Shown here one piece after another: positions 20,993-30,246 of a stretch of 49,409 bases of DNA. The translations under genes and the position numbers were made by a program. Within the stretch, counting starts at the first letter, position 1. Each line of letters opens with the position of its first letter. The stretch spans positions 1 to 49,409 of the forward strand of contig CAZUCA010000021.1 in NCBI GenBank assembly GCA_964619125.1, read 5' to 3'. This DNA comes from Owenweeksia sp964619125. GTDB lineage: Bacteria > Bacteroidota > Bacteroidia > Flavobacteriales > Schleiferiaceae. The notes beneath the pieces are model-generated. The model was not told where the DNA came from. It made no database searches and saw only the letters and a program-made list of their open reading frames with translations.

Positions 20993-23123
20993 ACAACTTC
21001 ATACTCATTTGAATTCGCTTACGGCTCTCATCCACCTCCAGCACCTTTACCTTCACCTTCTGCTGCAGTTTCACCACTTCATTGGGGTCGCTTACAAAGC
21101 GATCGGCTAGCTGCGACACGTGCACCAGGCCGTCCTGCTTCACCCCAACATCCACAAAAGCGCCGAAGTTGGTAATATTGGTCACCAGGCCGGGGAGAAT
21201 CATGCCTACCTTAAGATCACTGATCTTTCGCACATTGGGGTCGAACTGAAAAACCTCGGCCTCGCCACGAGGGTCACGGCCCACCTTGCCCAGTTCTTCT
21301 ACAATGTCTTTCAGGGTCGGAAGTCCGGTATCACCCTCCACGTAGCGGTTGAGATCCAATTCTTTCAGTAGCATTTTGGCACCAATCAGGCTCTCCACCG
21401 AGCGGTTGAGATCCTTGGCCATTTTCTTTACCACAGCATAACTTTCGGGGTGGACGGCTGAATTGTCGAGGGGATTAGCACCACCTTCGATACGCAGGAA
21501 GCCGGCACATTGCTCAAAGGCCTTCGGTCCGAGTTTGGGCACTTTCTTTAATTCAGTGCGTGCCGAAAAAGCACCGTGCTCCTCACGATAGGCCACAATA
21601 TTTTCGGCCAGTTTAGGCCCCAGTCCGGAAACGTATTCCAATAAATGGCGGCTGGCGGTATTAAGGTTTACGCCCACCTGGTTTACCACGCTTTCCACCA
21701 CCCGGTCCAGGCTTTCCTTGAGCCGGTTCTGATCCACATCGTGCTGATACTGCCCCACGCCAATGCTCTTGGGGTCGATTTTCACCAATTCGGCCAATGG
21801 ATCCATCAGGCGACGACCAATGCTTACAGCGCCCCGAACGGTAACATCATAGTTGGGAAATTCCTCCCGGCCAATTTTGGAGGCCGAGTAAATGGAGGCG
21901 CCGGCTTCATTCACTACAAATACCTGCACCACCTTCTTGAATCTTACCTGACGACTGATAAAGTCCTCGGTTTCGCGGCCGGCGGTACCATTACCAATGG
22001 CGATGGCATCCAGCTTATAGGCTTCCACCAACTGACTAATTTTGGCCGCAGCCTTGCCTTTTTCATTTTGGGGAGGGTGAGGGTAGATGGTTTCATTGTG
22101 GAGCAGACTGCCATGCTCGTCCAGGCACACCAGTTTGCAGCCGGTACGGAAGCCCGGATCCAGCCCGAGGGTACGCACCGGGCCAAGGGGAGGAGTCAAC
22201 AGCAGCTGGCGCAGGTTTTCGGCAAACACGCCAATAGCGGTATCATCCGCTTTTTCTTTAGAACTGTTCTTGAACTCGGTTTCAATGCTGGGTTTAAGCA
22301 GGCGCTTATAACTATCTGTTACAGCCAGACTAACCTGTTCCGAAGCTGCGTTCCTTCCCTTAACAAAAATCCGCTCCAGATTGTCGAGCACCTTCTCCTC
22401 ATCGGGGGAAATACTTACCCGTAAAAAGCCTTCGCTTTCACCACGACGAATGGCGAGCAGGCGGTGACTGGGAATACGCTTAAGCGGTTCCGAGAAGTCA
22501 AAATAATCGCGATACTTAGCCGCGCCTTCCTCGTCAGACTTGCTCTTTACCGCCTTGGCGGCAATGATGGCTTCGCGGCTAAATTGACGGCGCACACTGT
22601 CGCGGGCTATGCCCCGCTCGCTGACCCACTCCGCCATAATATCCCGCGCTCCCGCCAGGGCATCTTCCACCGATTCTACTTCACCCTTTACAAAGCGCTG
22701 GGCCAGGCCTTCCACATCATTAATCTGCTGCTTCATCAGGCTGCCAGCTAAAGGCTCCAGGCCTTTTTCGCGGGCCACACTGGCGCGGGTCTTGCGCTTT
22801 TGCTTATAGGGGAGGTACAGGTCTTCCAGCTCGGTAAGGTTCCAGCTGGCGCGTAGTTTTTGTTCCAGTTCGTCGGTAAGCTTGCCTTGTTCACGGATGC
22901 TTTCAATAATGCTCTCACGGCGTTTTTCCACTTCCTGCAAACGCTTGTATTCCTGCTGAATTTCCTGCACCTGTACTTCATCAAGACTGCCGGTAACCTC
23001 CTTGCGATAGCGCGATATAAAGGGCACGGTGGCACCTTCATCCAGCAGCTGCAGGGTGTTGGTCACCTGACGGTCGCTGAGGCTGAGCGCTTTGGAGATA
23101 AGGGGGGAGAGAGTAGGGATCAT
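20991..23123 (-). CDS. tex: Tex-family transcription accessory RNA-binding protein
   Basis: The 710-residue protein is the Tex/YhgF architecture: helical N-terminal domain (EVTGSLDEVQVQEIQQEYKR), a YqgF-like nuclease-fold domain (TLGLDPGFRTGCKLVCLDEH, near 325-345), tandem helix-hairpin-helix motifs (VNLNTASRHLLEYVSGLGP and ELKKVPKLGPKAFEQCAGF), and a C-terminal S1 domain (GLVTNITNFGAFVDVGV). Tex binds nucleic acids and affects transcription and toxin expression in Gram-negatives. Length is near the family norm (about 720-780). It is transcribed alone, with TACCTTTA as a near -7 box upstream. Confidence 0.93.
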   Translation of the reverse strand: MIPTLSPLISKALSLSDRQVTNTLQLLDEGATVPFISRYRKEVTGSLDEVQVQEIQQEYKRLQEVEKRRESIIESIREQGKLTDELEQKLRASWNLTELEDLYLPYKQKRKTRASVAREKGLEPLAGSLMKQQINDVEGLAQRFVKGEVESVEDALAGARDIMAEWVSERGIARDSVRRQFSREAIIAAKAVKSKSDEEGAAKYRDYFDFSEPLKRIPSHRLLAIRRGESEGFLRVSISPDEEKVLDNLERIFVKGRNAASEQVSLAVTDSYKRLLKPSIETEFKNSSKEKADDTAIGVFAENLRQLLLTPPLGPVRTLGLDPGFRTGCKLVCLDEHGSLLHNETIYPHPPQNEKGKAAAKISQLVEAYKLDAIAIGNGTAGRETEDFISRQVRFKKVVQVFVVNEAGASIYSASKIGREEFPNYDVTVRGAVSIGRRLMDPLAELVKIDPKSIGVGQYQHDVDQNRLKESLDRVVESVVNQVGVNLNTASRHLLEYVSGLGPKLAENIVAYREEHGAFSARTELKKVPKLGPKAFEQCAGFLRIEGGANPLDNSAVHPESYAVVKKMAKDLNRSVESLIGAKMLLKELDLNRYVEGDTGLPTLKDIVEELGKVGRDPRGEAEVFQFDPNVRKISDLKVGMILPGLVTNITNFGAFVDVGVKQDGLVHVSQLADRFVSDPNEVVKLQQKVKVKVLEVDESRKRIQMSMKL

Positions 23124-23179
23124 TAGTGGAAATTTTTGGGCGATAAAGGTAGGGATTGACCGCGGGATAGCCGGCTTGG

Positions 23180-23444
23180 TTACGCGCCGGGGCTACTAAC
23201 CTTTTCAATCCACTCTTCCGCCCTCTTAAACAGGTATTGCTTGCCTTCCGCCTTCGTTTTATCGAGGGTGCTGAGCATCATCCCCATGCAGGGGACACTG
23301 GCGTTTGTGCTTATGATAACTGAAATGAGTTCAGAGGCCGGCGTCTTTGGCCATAAAAAAGAGGGTGTTTTCATCCGGTGCCAGGCGTTCGTGAGAGGGG
23401 AAGAGGCAATTGCCCACAATCAGGGCCAGTTTGCTGTAGGACAT
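23180..23444 (-). pseudogene. Photolyase-related protein, internally deleted remnant
   Basis: From ATG at 23444 the frame reads MSYSKLALIVGNCLFPSHER, then FFMAKDAGL followed by an in-frame TGA (23331-23333) and THFSYHKHK. This matches the N-terminus of the deoxyribodipyrimidine photolyase-related (iron-sulfur, FeS-BCP) family, where Cys-Thr-x-x-x-x-His-Lys-His-Lys is typical. The reading then jumps to another frame with MGMMLSTLDKTKAEGKQYLF to TAA at 23180, which resembles the family's short C-terminal helix region. The remaining ~400 codons are absent. It is therefore a deletion remnant of a full-length gene. The C-terminal match is weaker than the N-terminal one. Confidence 0.55.
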
Positions 23445-23552
23445 GCTTACAATTAAGTGGTCTAATAAACCCTGAGCGATTTGCTAATGTTGCCGCATTT
23501 TGGCTATTCCTTATCACTGAAAGCTATCTTAGCTGCTAGCTAACACCCCCAG

Positions 23553-24341
23553 ATGAGTATTCCTGCCAAATACGACCGCATCGGCATTGGCTACAACCGC
23601 AGCCGCCAGGCCGACCCTTACCTGACTTCGCGCATGGCCTACTACCTGCAATTGGAAAAGGGAAAAACCTATCTCGACATTGGTTGCGGCACCGGCAACT
23701 ATAGTAATGCCCTCTGGCAAGCTGGCTTGCATTTTATCGGTATCGACCCTTCGGAGGTAATGCTTGCCAGGGCCCGCCAGGCAAATAGCAATATTGTTTG
23801 GCAGCAGGGACAGGCCTCCCAAACGGGCTTAGCAGATAATTGCGTGGATGGCATTCTGGCCAGCCTCACCACTCACCACTGGCCCGATTTGCAGGCCGGT
23901 TTTACAGAACTCCACCGCGTATTAAAAGCAGGTGGCCGGCTCTTGATATTTACTGCCACCCCGGCACAGATGGAAGCTTACTGGCTTAATCACTATTTCC
24001 CTGAAACCCTGCGCAAGGCCATGGTGCAAATGCCTTCCTTTGAAGCAACCAACGCGGCCCTGATCGCAGCCGGCTTCAAAGTGGCCACCACCGAGAAGTA
24101 CTTTGTGAAGGAGGATTTACAGGACCTCTTTCTGCAAAGCGGCAAGCATCGGCCGGAACTCTATTTCAGCCCCGAAATCCGCAGTGGCATTTCCACCTTT
24201 GCTACCCTGACTAATAGTGCGGAAGTAGAGCAGGGCCTGGCAAACCTGCGAGAGGATATTGACAGTGGACGGATAAGGACAATTATTTCTTCCTATGAAG
24301 GTAATGCCGGCGACTACCTGTTTCTACTGGCCCGCAGCTAA
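23553..24341 (+). CDS. Class I SAM-dependent methyltransferase
   Basis: The 262-residue protein opens with the family segment KYDRIGIGYNRSRQADPYL and has the SAM motif I LDIGCGTGNYS, acidic motif II (IGIDPSEVML), and motif IV LASLTTHHWPDLQAG. It looks like a UbiE/Coq5-type enzyme of small-molecule methylation, with a C-terminal part of unknown role. Substrate cannot be told. The next gene starts 78 bases downstream on the same strand. Confidence 0.88.
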   Translation: MSIPAKYDRIGIGYNRSRQADPYLTSRMAYYLQLEKGKTYLDIGCGTGNYSNALWQAGLHFIGIDPSEVMLARARQANSNIVWQQGQASQTGLADNCVDGILASLTTHHWPDLQAGFTELHRVLKAGGRLLIFTATPAQMEAYWLNHYFPETLRKAMVQMPSFEATNAALIAAGFKVATTEKYFVKEDLQDLFLQSGKHRPELYFSPEIRSGISTFATLTNSAEVEQGLANLREDIDSGRIRTIISSYEGNAGDYLFLLARS

Positions 24342-24419
24342 ACTTGCAACCCCGCTTCAATTTGTGGAAATTTATAATGGTCCTTGTAATCCTACCACGA
24401 TTGCTGCCCACATTCGGCT

Positions 24420-25352
24420 ATGGACGCAATTGAACCATACAAGAAAAGCCGGGCTGCCTTATTCAGGCTGGCTGGCATTGATCCTCAGTCTACCTACATT
24501 GGTGCCAGGGGACCTATCAAGCAGATACATTATCTGGAAATGGGCGAAGGTCCTCCGACGGTTCTAATTCATGGCGGTGGCAGCCATTCCAGTGAATGGT
24601 ATAGTATCCTCAAACCCCTTTCAGAGCACTTTCACCTTTATGTGGTTGATCGCCCTGGTTGCGGGTTAAGCGGCAACTTTGATTATAGCGGTGTGGATTT
24701 CCGCACTCACGCTACCGAGTTTGTAAAGAATTTTCTGGACGCTATCGGTTTGGAAAAAGTTACCCTGATAGGGAACTCAATAGGCGGGTATTTTAGCATC
24801 TGCTTTGCCTTGGCCTGTCCTCAACGGGTGGAAAAACTTCTTTTGATTGGAGCACCCGCCGGTATCTGCCGACGGGTGCCCGGGGTACTGCGGGCCTTAG
24901 GCACAAGGGGTCTCAATCAAATTCTGCTAAGAACCCTTGCCAGGCCAAGTGTCAAGGGAGCTAAAAGCATTTTTAAACAGATTTTGATAGCACGCCCCGA
25001 GCAACAACCTGAGATTTTTTACACCCATTCCCGCGACAGCATGGCATTGGTAGGAGGAATGAAGGCCTTTTCCAACCTGCTTCAACGCCTACTTGATTTG
25101 CGCGGCTGGCGTAGAAAAAACCTGATCACCGAGGAGCTGGGCAACATACAAGCCCCGGTATATTTACTGTGGGGGGATAAGGATGCCTTTGAAAGCCCCC
25201 AGAGTGGTGGTCCCAAAGTGGAGACCATTCCCAGGCATGAATTTAAAGTGATAAAAAATGCCGGTCATTTACCCTGGCTCGATCAGCCCGAGAGTTGTAG
25301 TAAGGAGATAATAAGAATGCTCACTTCTCAAAAACAAGTGTCAAAGCAATAA
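24420..25352 (+). CDS. Alpha/beta hydrolase
   Basis: The 310-residue protein has the oxyanion motif HGGGS (51-55), the nucleophile elbow GNSIGG with Ser120, the acidic member Asp255 in WGDKDAF and His283 in NAGHLPW. This is a complete Ser-Asp-His triad of the alpha/beta hydrolase fold. It resembles esterase/epoxide-hydrolase-like and 2-hydroxymuconate-semialdehyde-hydrolase-like members, all of which act on small carbon compounds. A signal peptide is absent, so it acts in the cytoplasm. The preceding methyltransferase may share its transcript. Confidence 0.9.
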   Translation: MDAIEPYKKSRAALFRLAGIDPQSTYIGARGPIKQIHYLEMGEGPPTVLIHGGGSHSSEWYSILKPLSEHFHLYVVDRPGCGLSGNFDYSGVDFRTHATEFVKNFLDAIGLEKVTLIGNSIGGYFSICFALACPQRVEKLLLIGAPAGICRRVPGVLRALGTRGLNQILLRTLARPSVKGAKSIFKQILIARPEQQPEIFYTHSRDSMALVGGMKAFSNLLQRLLDLRGWRRKNLITEELGNIQAPVYLLWGDKDAFESPQSGGPKVETIPRHEFKVIKNAGHLPWLDQPESCSKEIIRMLTSQKQVSKQ

Positions 25353-25397
25353 GACAGCTTCCTTATAAGCAGGTGAAGGCCTGTATTTGAATTATAC

Positions 25398-25889
25398 CTA
25401 CTCCGGCTCGTGATGGTCGTAACTCAACACCTGATACAATTGCCATTTTTCCTCAACAAGCAACCAGGTATGGGTAAAATGGGCCTTACTGGTAGCCCGT
25501 AAACTGCCATCGGCTTCCCGCAGGTAAAATAAGTGGCTACCGGTTTGAATCGCGCCATATAGTTTGCCTTGGTCGTTGAGGGGATAGATGGCAGTACTGC
25601 CTTCAATAAGTTGCCGGATTGGTTTAGGACCCTGTCCTGCACAAATATTCTTCCGGATAGCGCCCAAAAACTCAGAGTAATCCTGGCGGCCACTCTGATC
25701 GTGTAAAAACTCCAATTGCGGGTGCAGCAGGCTATCCAGAATTTTGAGATGACACTGGTTAAATGCTTCTTCAAACAAAAGGCTGTCGGCCTGGAGTATC
25801 TGATTTTGCAAGTTGCTTTTATCATTTACCTGCGCTGACACTATTGGCCCCCCGATTAAAAAGGAGGCCATAAAGGCATAAAATTTCAT
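25398..25889 (-). CDS. Secreted NTF2-like (DUF4440) protein
   Basis: The 163-residue protein has a signal peptide (MKFYAFMASFLIGGPIVSAQ, cleavage near residue 19) and then an NTF2-like cone fold with the DUF4440 pattern: an N-terminal helix pair (LQADSLLFEEAFNQCH), the LLHPQLEFLHDQSG strand region and the final LLVEEKWQLYQVLSYDH strand. Many members are small-ligand-binding or SnoaL-like domains; no active site can be assigned. Its gene is divergent from the AraC regulator at 26013. Confidence 0.8.
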   Translation of the reverse strand: MKFYAFMASFLIGGPIVSAQVNDKSNLQNQILQADSLLFEEAFNQCHLKILDSLLHPQLEFLHDQSGRQDYSEFLGAIRKNICAGQGPKPIRQLIEGSTAIYPLNDQGKLYGAIQTGSHLFYLREADGSLRATSKAHFTHTWLLVEEKWQLYQVLSYDHHEPE

Positions 25890-26012
25890 ACTGATGCGAT
25901 AAATAAAGGACTAAAATACAGCACCACTACCAATACAAAAGTGGCCCATTTCACTTTAAGAGTATCGGCTTGATATTGACTAAATTAGTGGGCTGGGAGC
26001 AAAATTTCCGCC

Positions 26013-26882
26013 ATGATTGTAGACATGTATCAATTTTTCCTCAGGAACCCTGCTTACCATAAGTTGGTGGGTGATGACTTCCTGATGGTTGAGTACAAAT
26101 GCCCGCTTGATGTCGACAAGTTCCAGTTGTGGACCGAAACCCATATGCTAACCTACGTGGTGAGTGGCGAGAAAGACTGGATAGCTGATGGTGAAACCTA
26201 CCACATCAGAGAGGGGGATGCTCTTTTTCTCAGAAAGGGTGTTTACACGACCAGGCAGTATTTTGAGGTAGACTATTGTGTAATGCTTTTTTTTATTTCC
26301 GATGAGTTTATCAGCCGATTCCTTAAGGAGCAGCCGGATCTGAATTTACCCAGCGCTGAAAAAGGCCAGAGCCCCCAGGTTTTTCCGGTAGACGTAGATG
26401 AAACCCTTAAGGCCTTATTTCTTACCGTTTTCAATTACTTCAAAAAGGGCGGGGGGATACCCACTCAGCTGGTCGATATCAAATTTAAAGAGTTGATATT
26501 TAATTTGATTCTCAATCGGCATAATCGCCGCTTAGCTGCCTTCTTCGCCTCCCGAAACCAGTCCTTTGGCAATGAATTAGAAAGCATAATGCTGCAAAAC
26601 TTTCAGCACGATTTGTCAATGGAAGATTTTGCCCGCCTAAGCGGCCGCAGCTTATCAAGCTTCAAGCGGGAGTTTAAAAGTCACTTCAATGAAACACCCG
26701 GCAAGTGGCTTACCCTTAAGCGGCTGGAGTTCGCCCATGATCTCCTGATCGGTTCTGATCTGGACGTTAATGAAATATGCTATGAAAGCGGCTTTAAAAA
26801 CCCCTCGCATTTTAACAAGGTTTTTAAGGAGAACTACAAACTACCTCCCCAACAATACCGCAATGCCAATGCCCGGGCCTGA
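26013..26882 (+). CDS. AraC-family transcriptional regulator
   Basis: The 289-residue protein has an N-terminal cupin-like sensing domain (TYVVSGEKDWIADGE, HIREGDALFLRKG) and a C-terminal AraC DNA-binding domain with two helix-turn-helix motifs (SMEDFARLSGRSLSSFKREF and DVNEICYESGFKNPSHFNKV), ending in the typical PPQQYR segment. The cupin part would bind a small molecule or sense a chemical signal. It is divergent from the DUF4440 gene, and the adjacent hydrolase or that gene are possible targets. An in-frame ATG at 26025 is an equally possible start. Confidence 0.9.
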   Translation: MIVDMYQFFLRNPAYHKLVGDDFLMVEYKCPLDVDKFQLWTETHMLTYVVSGEKDWIADGETYHIREGDALFLRKGVYTTRQYFEVDYCVMLFFISDEFISRFLKEQPDLNLPSAEKGQSPQVFPVDVDETLKALFLTVFNYFKKGGGIPTQLVDIKFKELIFNLILNRHNRRLAAFFASRNQSFGNELESIMLQNFQHDLSMEDFARLSGRSLSSFKREFKSHFNETPGKWLTLKRLEFAHDLLIGSDLDVNEICYESGFKNPSHFNKVFKENYKLPPQQYRNANARA

Positions 26883-26982
26883 GAGGGTTAAAGCTTGCTG
26901 AACTTTTCAGACAATTATTTGAGCTTCAGAGAAAACCGGTCGCCCCGGCCCGCAGGTAACTTTACCTAAAAATCTGATAAGC

Positions 26983-27279
26983 ATGAAAAGTTCTGCAGTA
27001 GTTGACCTGAAGCACAAAAAGCAAAATCATCATTCTGAAAGCCAACCCCATCCTAAATGGATTATTCTGGCGGCGGTACTGATACTCCTTAGCATGAAGC
27101 TATCACTCATGCTCATTTTGCTGTTGATACCGCTGGGAGTAGCCGCCCTGTTGGCCCCTGATCTGGTAGGAGTATTTAAGGCTATTAAGCGCCTGGAGCT
27201 GCAGTTAGATAATTTGGGATTGAAAGAGGAGGAGCTGGAAGCCGAACTCTGGAACAGCGACCGGCCGCTAAAGCATTAA
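26983..27279 (+). CDS. Small membrane protein of unknown function
   Basis: The 98-residue protein has a short basic N-terminus (residues 1-26), a strongly hydrophobic region (about 28-58) that may form one long or two short helices, and a charged C-terminal helix (KAIKRLELQLDNLGLKEEELEAEL). No domain is recognised. It ends 11 bases before the convergent thioesterase stop. Confidence 0.65.
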   Translation: MKSSAVVDLKHKKQNHHSESQPHPKWIILAAVLILLSMKLSLMLILLLIPLGVAALLAPDLVGVFKAIKRLELQLDNLGLKEEELEAELWNSDRPLKH

Positions 27280-27290
27280 ACCTGCTCAAA

Positions 27291-27692
27291 TCAGGTGGCC
27301 CAACAAAGGAATTTTGCGGCCAGCTCATCTGGTATGCGTTGGGGGCGGCCATCCTTGGCAGAGATCATGACCCACACCGTAAGGGCCTTGGCCACAGTTT
27401 CATTAGCGCGCATAATTTCCACCCGGCGGTGGCTCTTTACGCCGTCCATGCGGTCTACCCAGGTGTGACCGCAAATTTGGTCATCAGCTAACACCGGCTT
27501 TATATAATCGATTTCATGCCGCAAAACTACCCAGCGGTATTGCTGTTGTTCAGCAGGAGTGGTGGCATGGCGCCAGTGGGCAGCTGCCGTCTCCTGCACC
27601 CACTGCAGGTACACTACATTATTTACGTGGCCCAGACTATCGATATGCTCATTCCTGATATCGATCGGGTGCTTGTAAGTAGCGTTCTGCAT
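27291..27692 (-). CDS. Acyl-CoA thioesterase of the 4HBT hot-dog family
   Basis: The protein of about 133 residues shows the 4-hydroxybenzoyl-CoA thioesterase core: IRNEHIDSLGHVNNVVYLQW, containing the Asp-x-x-x-His-x-Asn-Asn loop region, then the strand HEIDYIKPVLADDQI. It hydrolyses acyl-CoA thioesters; chain-length preference is not readable. I start it at the ATG at 27692 (MQNATYKHP); an ATG at 27704 is also possible. It is divergent from the DUF6909 gene. Confidence 0.85.
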   Translation of the reverse strand: MQNATYKHPIDIRNEHIDSLGHVNNVVYLQWVQETAAAHWRHATTPAEQQQYRWVVLRHEIDYIKPVLADDQICGHTWVDRMDGVKSHRRVEIMRANETVAKALTVWVMISAKDGRPQRIPDELAAKFLCWAT

Positions 27693-27760
27693 GGCTGGGT
27701 GCATTAATTTGTCTTACTTTAACATAAAGAAACACTTTTGTTTCGCTGATCCCAAACTCA

Positions 27761-29425
27761 ATGATCTACTCTAAAAAACGATCGCGTGAATCACGCGCCG
27801 CCATCGAACGACTTTATATAACCATGCGTCACCTCATCATCAGGGGTAATTTTAAACCTAATGGCGTCAGTGGCGAACAGCTGAGCGAAGCCCTGCTTAG
27901 CCTTTCGCCCGAAATTTACGGCAGCATCAACGACCCTGAAAAGGTGGAGCTCGATGGCCTCCTATACGTGGCCGAACGATTGCCCATGGGCATTGAAGAA
28001 TGCCGCTTTGTACACCTGGTAGCCCGCGAAGGCCTGCATGAGGCTGGCCACGACATTATTATTCCCCTTAAACGCCGCCGCAACTGCTACCGGGTGGATA
28101 AGGATCGCATGTTTGTGGAAATGAGCCGTGGCCGCAGTGATATTTACGATATTCTCACCCACCTTACTTTTCTCAACATTGAAGCCGAAAAACTTAAGCG
28201 CCAGGGCCTCGATCATAAAGGCAAGATTAAAAATGTGTGGAAACGCCTGGAAGAGGTGGTGAACTTTAAAAAGGCAGATGAGGAGTTTGACGAAAAGCGC
28301 GCCCTCATTTATCTGAGCTCTATCCTTGGGCGCACCGTGGAAGAAACCAAGGTGGCGGTTGATAAATTTGAACACAGCCAGGGCAGTAACAGCCTCTATC
28401 ATTTGGTTTATTGGTTGGGTCAGGTGGCTATTAATGACCAGAAAAACGGGGAGAAAAAAGAAATCGTTTTTTCAGCCAAATTGCGGGAGGTAATTGGCCA
28501 TCATGTATACGGCGAACAGTGGGCCCAAAACATCAAAAGCAGGCTCGATGAAAATGACTTGCTCAAGCGCGATATTCACGTGATAAGTGCCAACTTGCAC
28601 AGCATTGCCAACAGCCTCTACGGTTTTGCCGCCCTCGATGAGAAATTCAAGGACTTCCAGGAACTGGCTTTCTTCACCAATAGCAACCGTGAGGCCTCCC
28701 GGAAAATTATGGCTTTTGCGCGTGAACACGGCCTGATGCAGGTTGAGGATAATTCGGGTACCAACCTCGGCATTCAAATAATTGACCTCAATGCCGTGCC
28801 CTGGGAAAATCACCCCCTTCAAAAACATGCAAAAAATGACCTGCCGGTATTGCTGGTGATGGATTACGCCTTTGGTGAGCAGGCCTTTGAATGTATGGAT
28901 GAACTATTGAAACCCTATGTAAAGGCCGGCAAAAACCACGCACTGAATTTTAAGTCAGTATCGGTGATGGGCAAAGCAGGTATTCTGCAAGGGAAGAAGG
29001 GTGACTTGATGATTCCCACCGCCCATGTTTTTGAGGGTACTGCTGATAATTATCCTATTGAAAACGATTTGAGCCCTGATGATTTTAAGGAGTCGGACAT
29101 GGCTATTTATGAAGGCACCATGGTAACGGTGCTTGGTACATCCCTGCAAAACCGCGATGTTTTGCACCATTTTCTCACTTCCACCTGGAACGCAGTTGGG
29201 CTGGAAATGGAAGGAGCTCATTACCAAAAGGCAGTACAAAGTGCCGCCCGTATCCGCAAAAGTGTTAATAAGGACATTACCGTACGCTATGCCTACTACG
29301 CCTCTGATAATCCTTTGGAAACCGGCAGCACCCTCAGCTCCGGAAGTTTGGGAGCAGAAGGGGTAAAGCCTACCTATTGGATTACTTTTAAGATTCTGGA
29401 GAAGATTATGCAGTCTACTGCCTAA
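27761..29425 (+). CDS. DUF6909-family protein with nucleoside-phosphorylase-like C-terminus
   Basis: The 554-residue protein starts with a conserved Bacteroidota segment (SRESRAAIERLYITMRHLI, then the stretch around EVYGSINDPEKVELDGLLY type sequence and GRSDIYDILTHLTFL) that I recognise as the DUF6909 family. Its last 200 residues contain motifs resembling nucleoside phosphorylases and AMP nucleosidases: KSVSVMGKAGILQGKKGDLM (about 403-425), the IPTAHVFEGT segment and VGLEMEGAHYQKAV with EMEG at 482-485. This suggests a glycosidic-bond activity on a purine-like ligand, but is inference from motif similarity. It overlaps the convergent SDR gene by four bases (CTAA stop overlap). Confidence 0.8.
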   Translation: MIYSKKRSRESRAAIERLYITMRHLIIRGNFKPNGVSGEQLSEALLSLSPEIYGSINDPEKVELDGLLYVAERLPMGIEECRFVHLVAREGLHEAGHDIIIPLKRRRNCYRVDKDRMFVEMSRGRSDIYDILTHLTFLNIEAEKLKRQGLDHKGKIKNVWKRLEEVVNFKKADEEFDEKRALIYLSSILGRTVEETKVAVDKFEHSQGSNSLYHLVYWLGQVAINDQKNGEKKEIVFSAKLREVIGHHVYGEQWAQNIKSRLDENDLLKRDIHVISANLHSIANSLYGFAALDEKFKDFQELAFFTNSNREASRKIMAFAREHGLMQVEDNSGTNLGIQIIDLNAVPWENHPLQKHAKNDLPVLLVMDYAFGEQAFECMDELLKPYVKAGKNHALNFKSVSVMGKAGILQGKKGDLMIPTAHVFEGTADNYPIENDLSPDDFKESDMAIYEGTMVTVLGTSLQNRDVLHHFLTSTWNAVGLEMEGAHYQKAVQSAARIRKSVNKDITVRYAYYASDNPLETGSTLSSGSLGAEGVKPTYWITFKILEKIMQSTA

Positions 29426-30153
29426 GCCTTACCGGCAGGTTTGATCAAAATTTCATTTACGTTTACCTCCTCCGGCTGGCTAAGGGCATATATCACTGCT
29501 TCCGCAATATGACTGGCTTTCAGCTTGGGTTCATCGCCGCCATAATCCTTGTCGCTGAGGAGCTCCTCATCAGTAATATCATCGCGCAGATCAGTCTCTA
29601 CCGTGCCTGGTTCAATGGCGGTAACGCGAATATTGAATTCGGGTGATAGTTCCATGCGCATTGCCTGGCTCAGGGCAATTACCGCTGCTTTGGAGGCACC
29701 GTATACTGCTCCGCCGGCAAAAAGCTCCTTGCCATCTACCGAGGCGATATTGACTATATGGCCACCTTGCTGATCTTTCATTTTAGGCAGAACTTCGTAA
29801 ATACATCTTAAACACCCTTTTACATTGACCTCAATGGTATCCAGCCATTCGTCGAGATGACGGTTTTTAAGGTAGCTCAGGGGCATTATACCGGCGCAGT
29901 TTACCAGCACGTCTATACGTTGATAGCGTTGCCCAATGGATTTAAATGCCCGCCTCACACTGGCAGTATCACTCACATCCATTTCCACCGCCATGCCTGG
30001 CGATTTAAGTTGCGCTTCAATTTCCTTTAATTGATCACTACTACGGGCGGCCAGTACCACATAGCTGCCCCGGGCCGATAACGCCAGGGCTATGGCCTTG
30101 CCGATACCACTACTGGCGCCGGTTACCACCACTATTTTTCGGGAGAGCTTCAT
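29422..30153 (-). CDS. SDR-family oxidoreductase (YdfG-like)
   Basis: The 243-residue protein from the ATG at 30153 (MKLSRKIVVV) has the cofactor motif TGASSGIG, NCAGIM, the catalytic Ser in VNIASVDG, and Tyr/Lys in YGASKAA. This is a classical short-chain dehydrogenase like YdfG, acting on 3-hydroxy acids or similar substrates. The C-terminal region VNVNEILIKPAG is a conserved ending of the YdfG-type group. The frame extends to a TTG at 30177, but the ATG is preferred. The stop overlaps the convergent DUF6909 gene by four bases. Confidence 0.88.
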   Translation of the reverse strand: MKLSRKIVVVTGASSGIGKAIALALSARGSYVVLAARSSDQLKEIEAQLKSPGMAVEMDVSDTASVRRAFKSIGQRYQRIDVLVNCAGIMPLSYLKNRHLDEWLDTIEVNVKGCLRCIYEVLPKMKDQQGGHIVNIASVDGKELFAGGAVYGASKAAVIALSQAMRMELSPEFNIRVTAIEPGTVETDLRDDITDEELLSDKDYGGDEPKLKASHIAEAVIYALSQPEEVNVNEILIKPAGKA

Positions 30154-30246
30154 ATTCAATGGTTTTGCTGTGGCCAATAGACAAAAGCTTGCCTGCCTTG
30201 TTTGCTCTCCCTAAACTTTTAAGCCCTAAAAATTATTAATACTGCT

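Noticed and set aside
21645..22424. 259-residue open frame on the plus strand inside tex
   Set aside because: It is antisense to a well-supported gene with conserved domains, and its product has no recognisable motif.
23241..23456. 71-residue plus-strand open frame over the photolyase remnant
   Set aside because: It is the complement of the decayed gene and has no similarity that I recognise.
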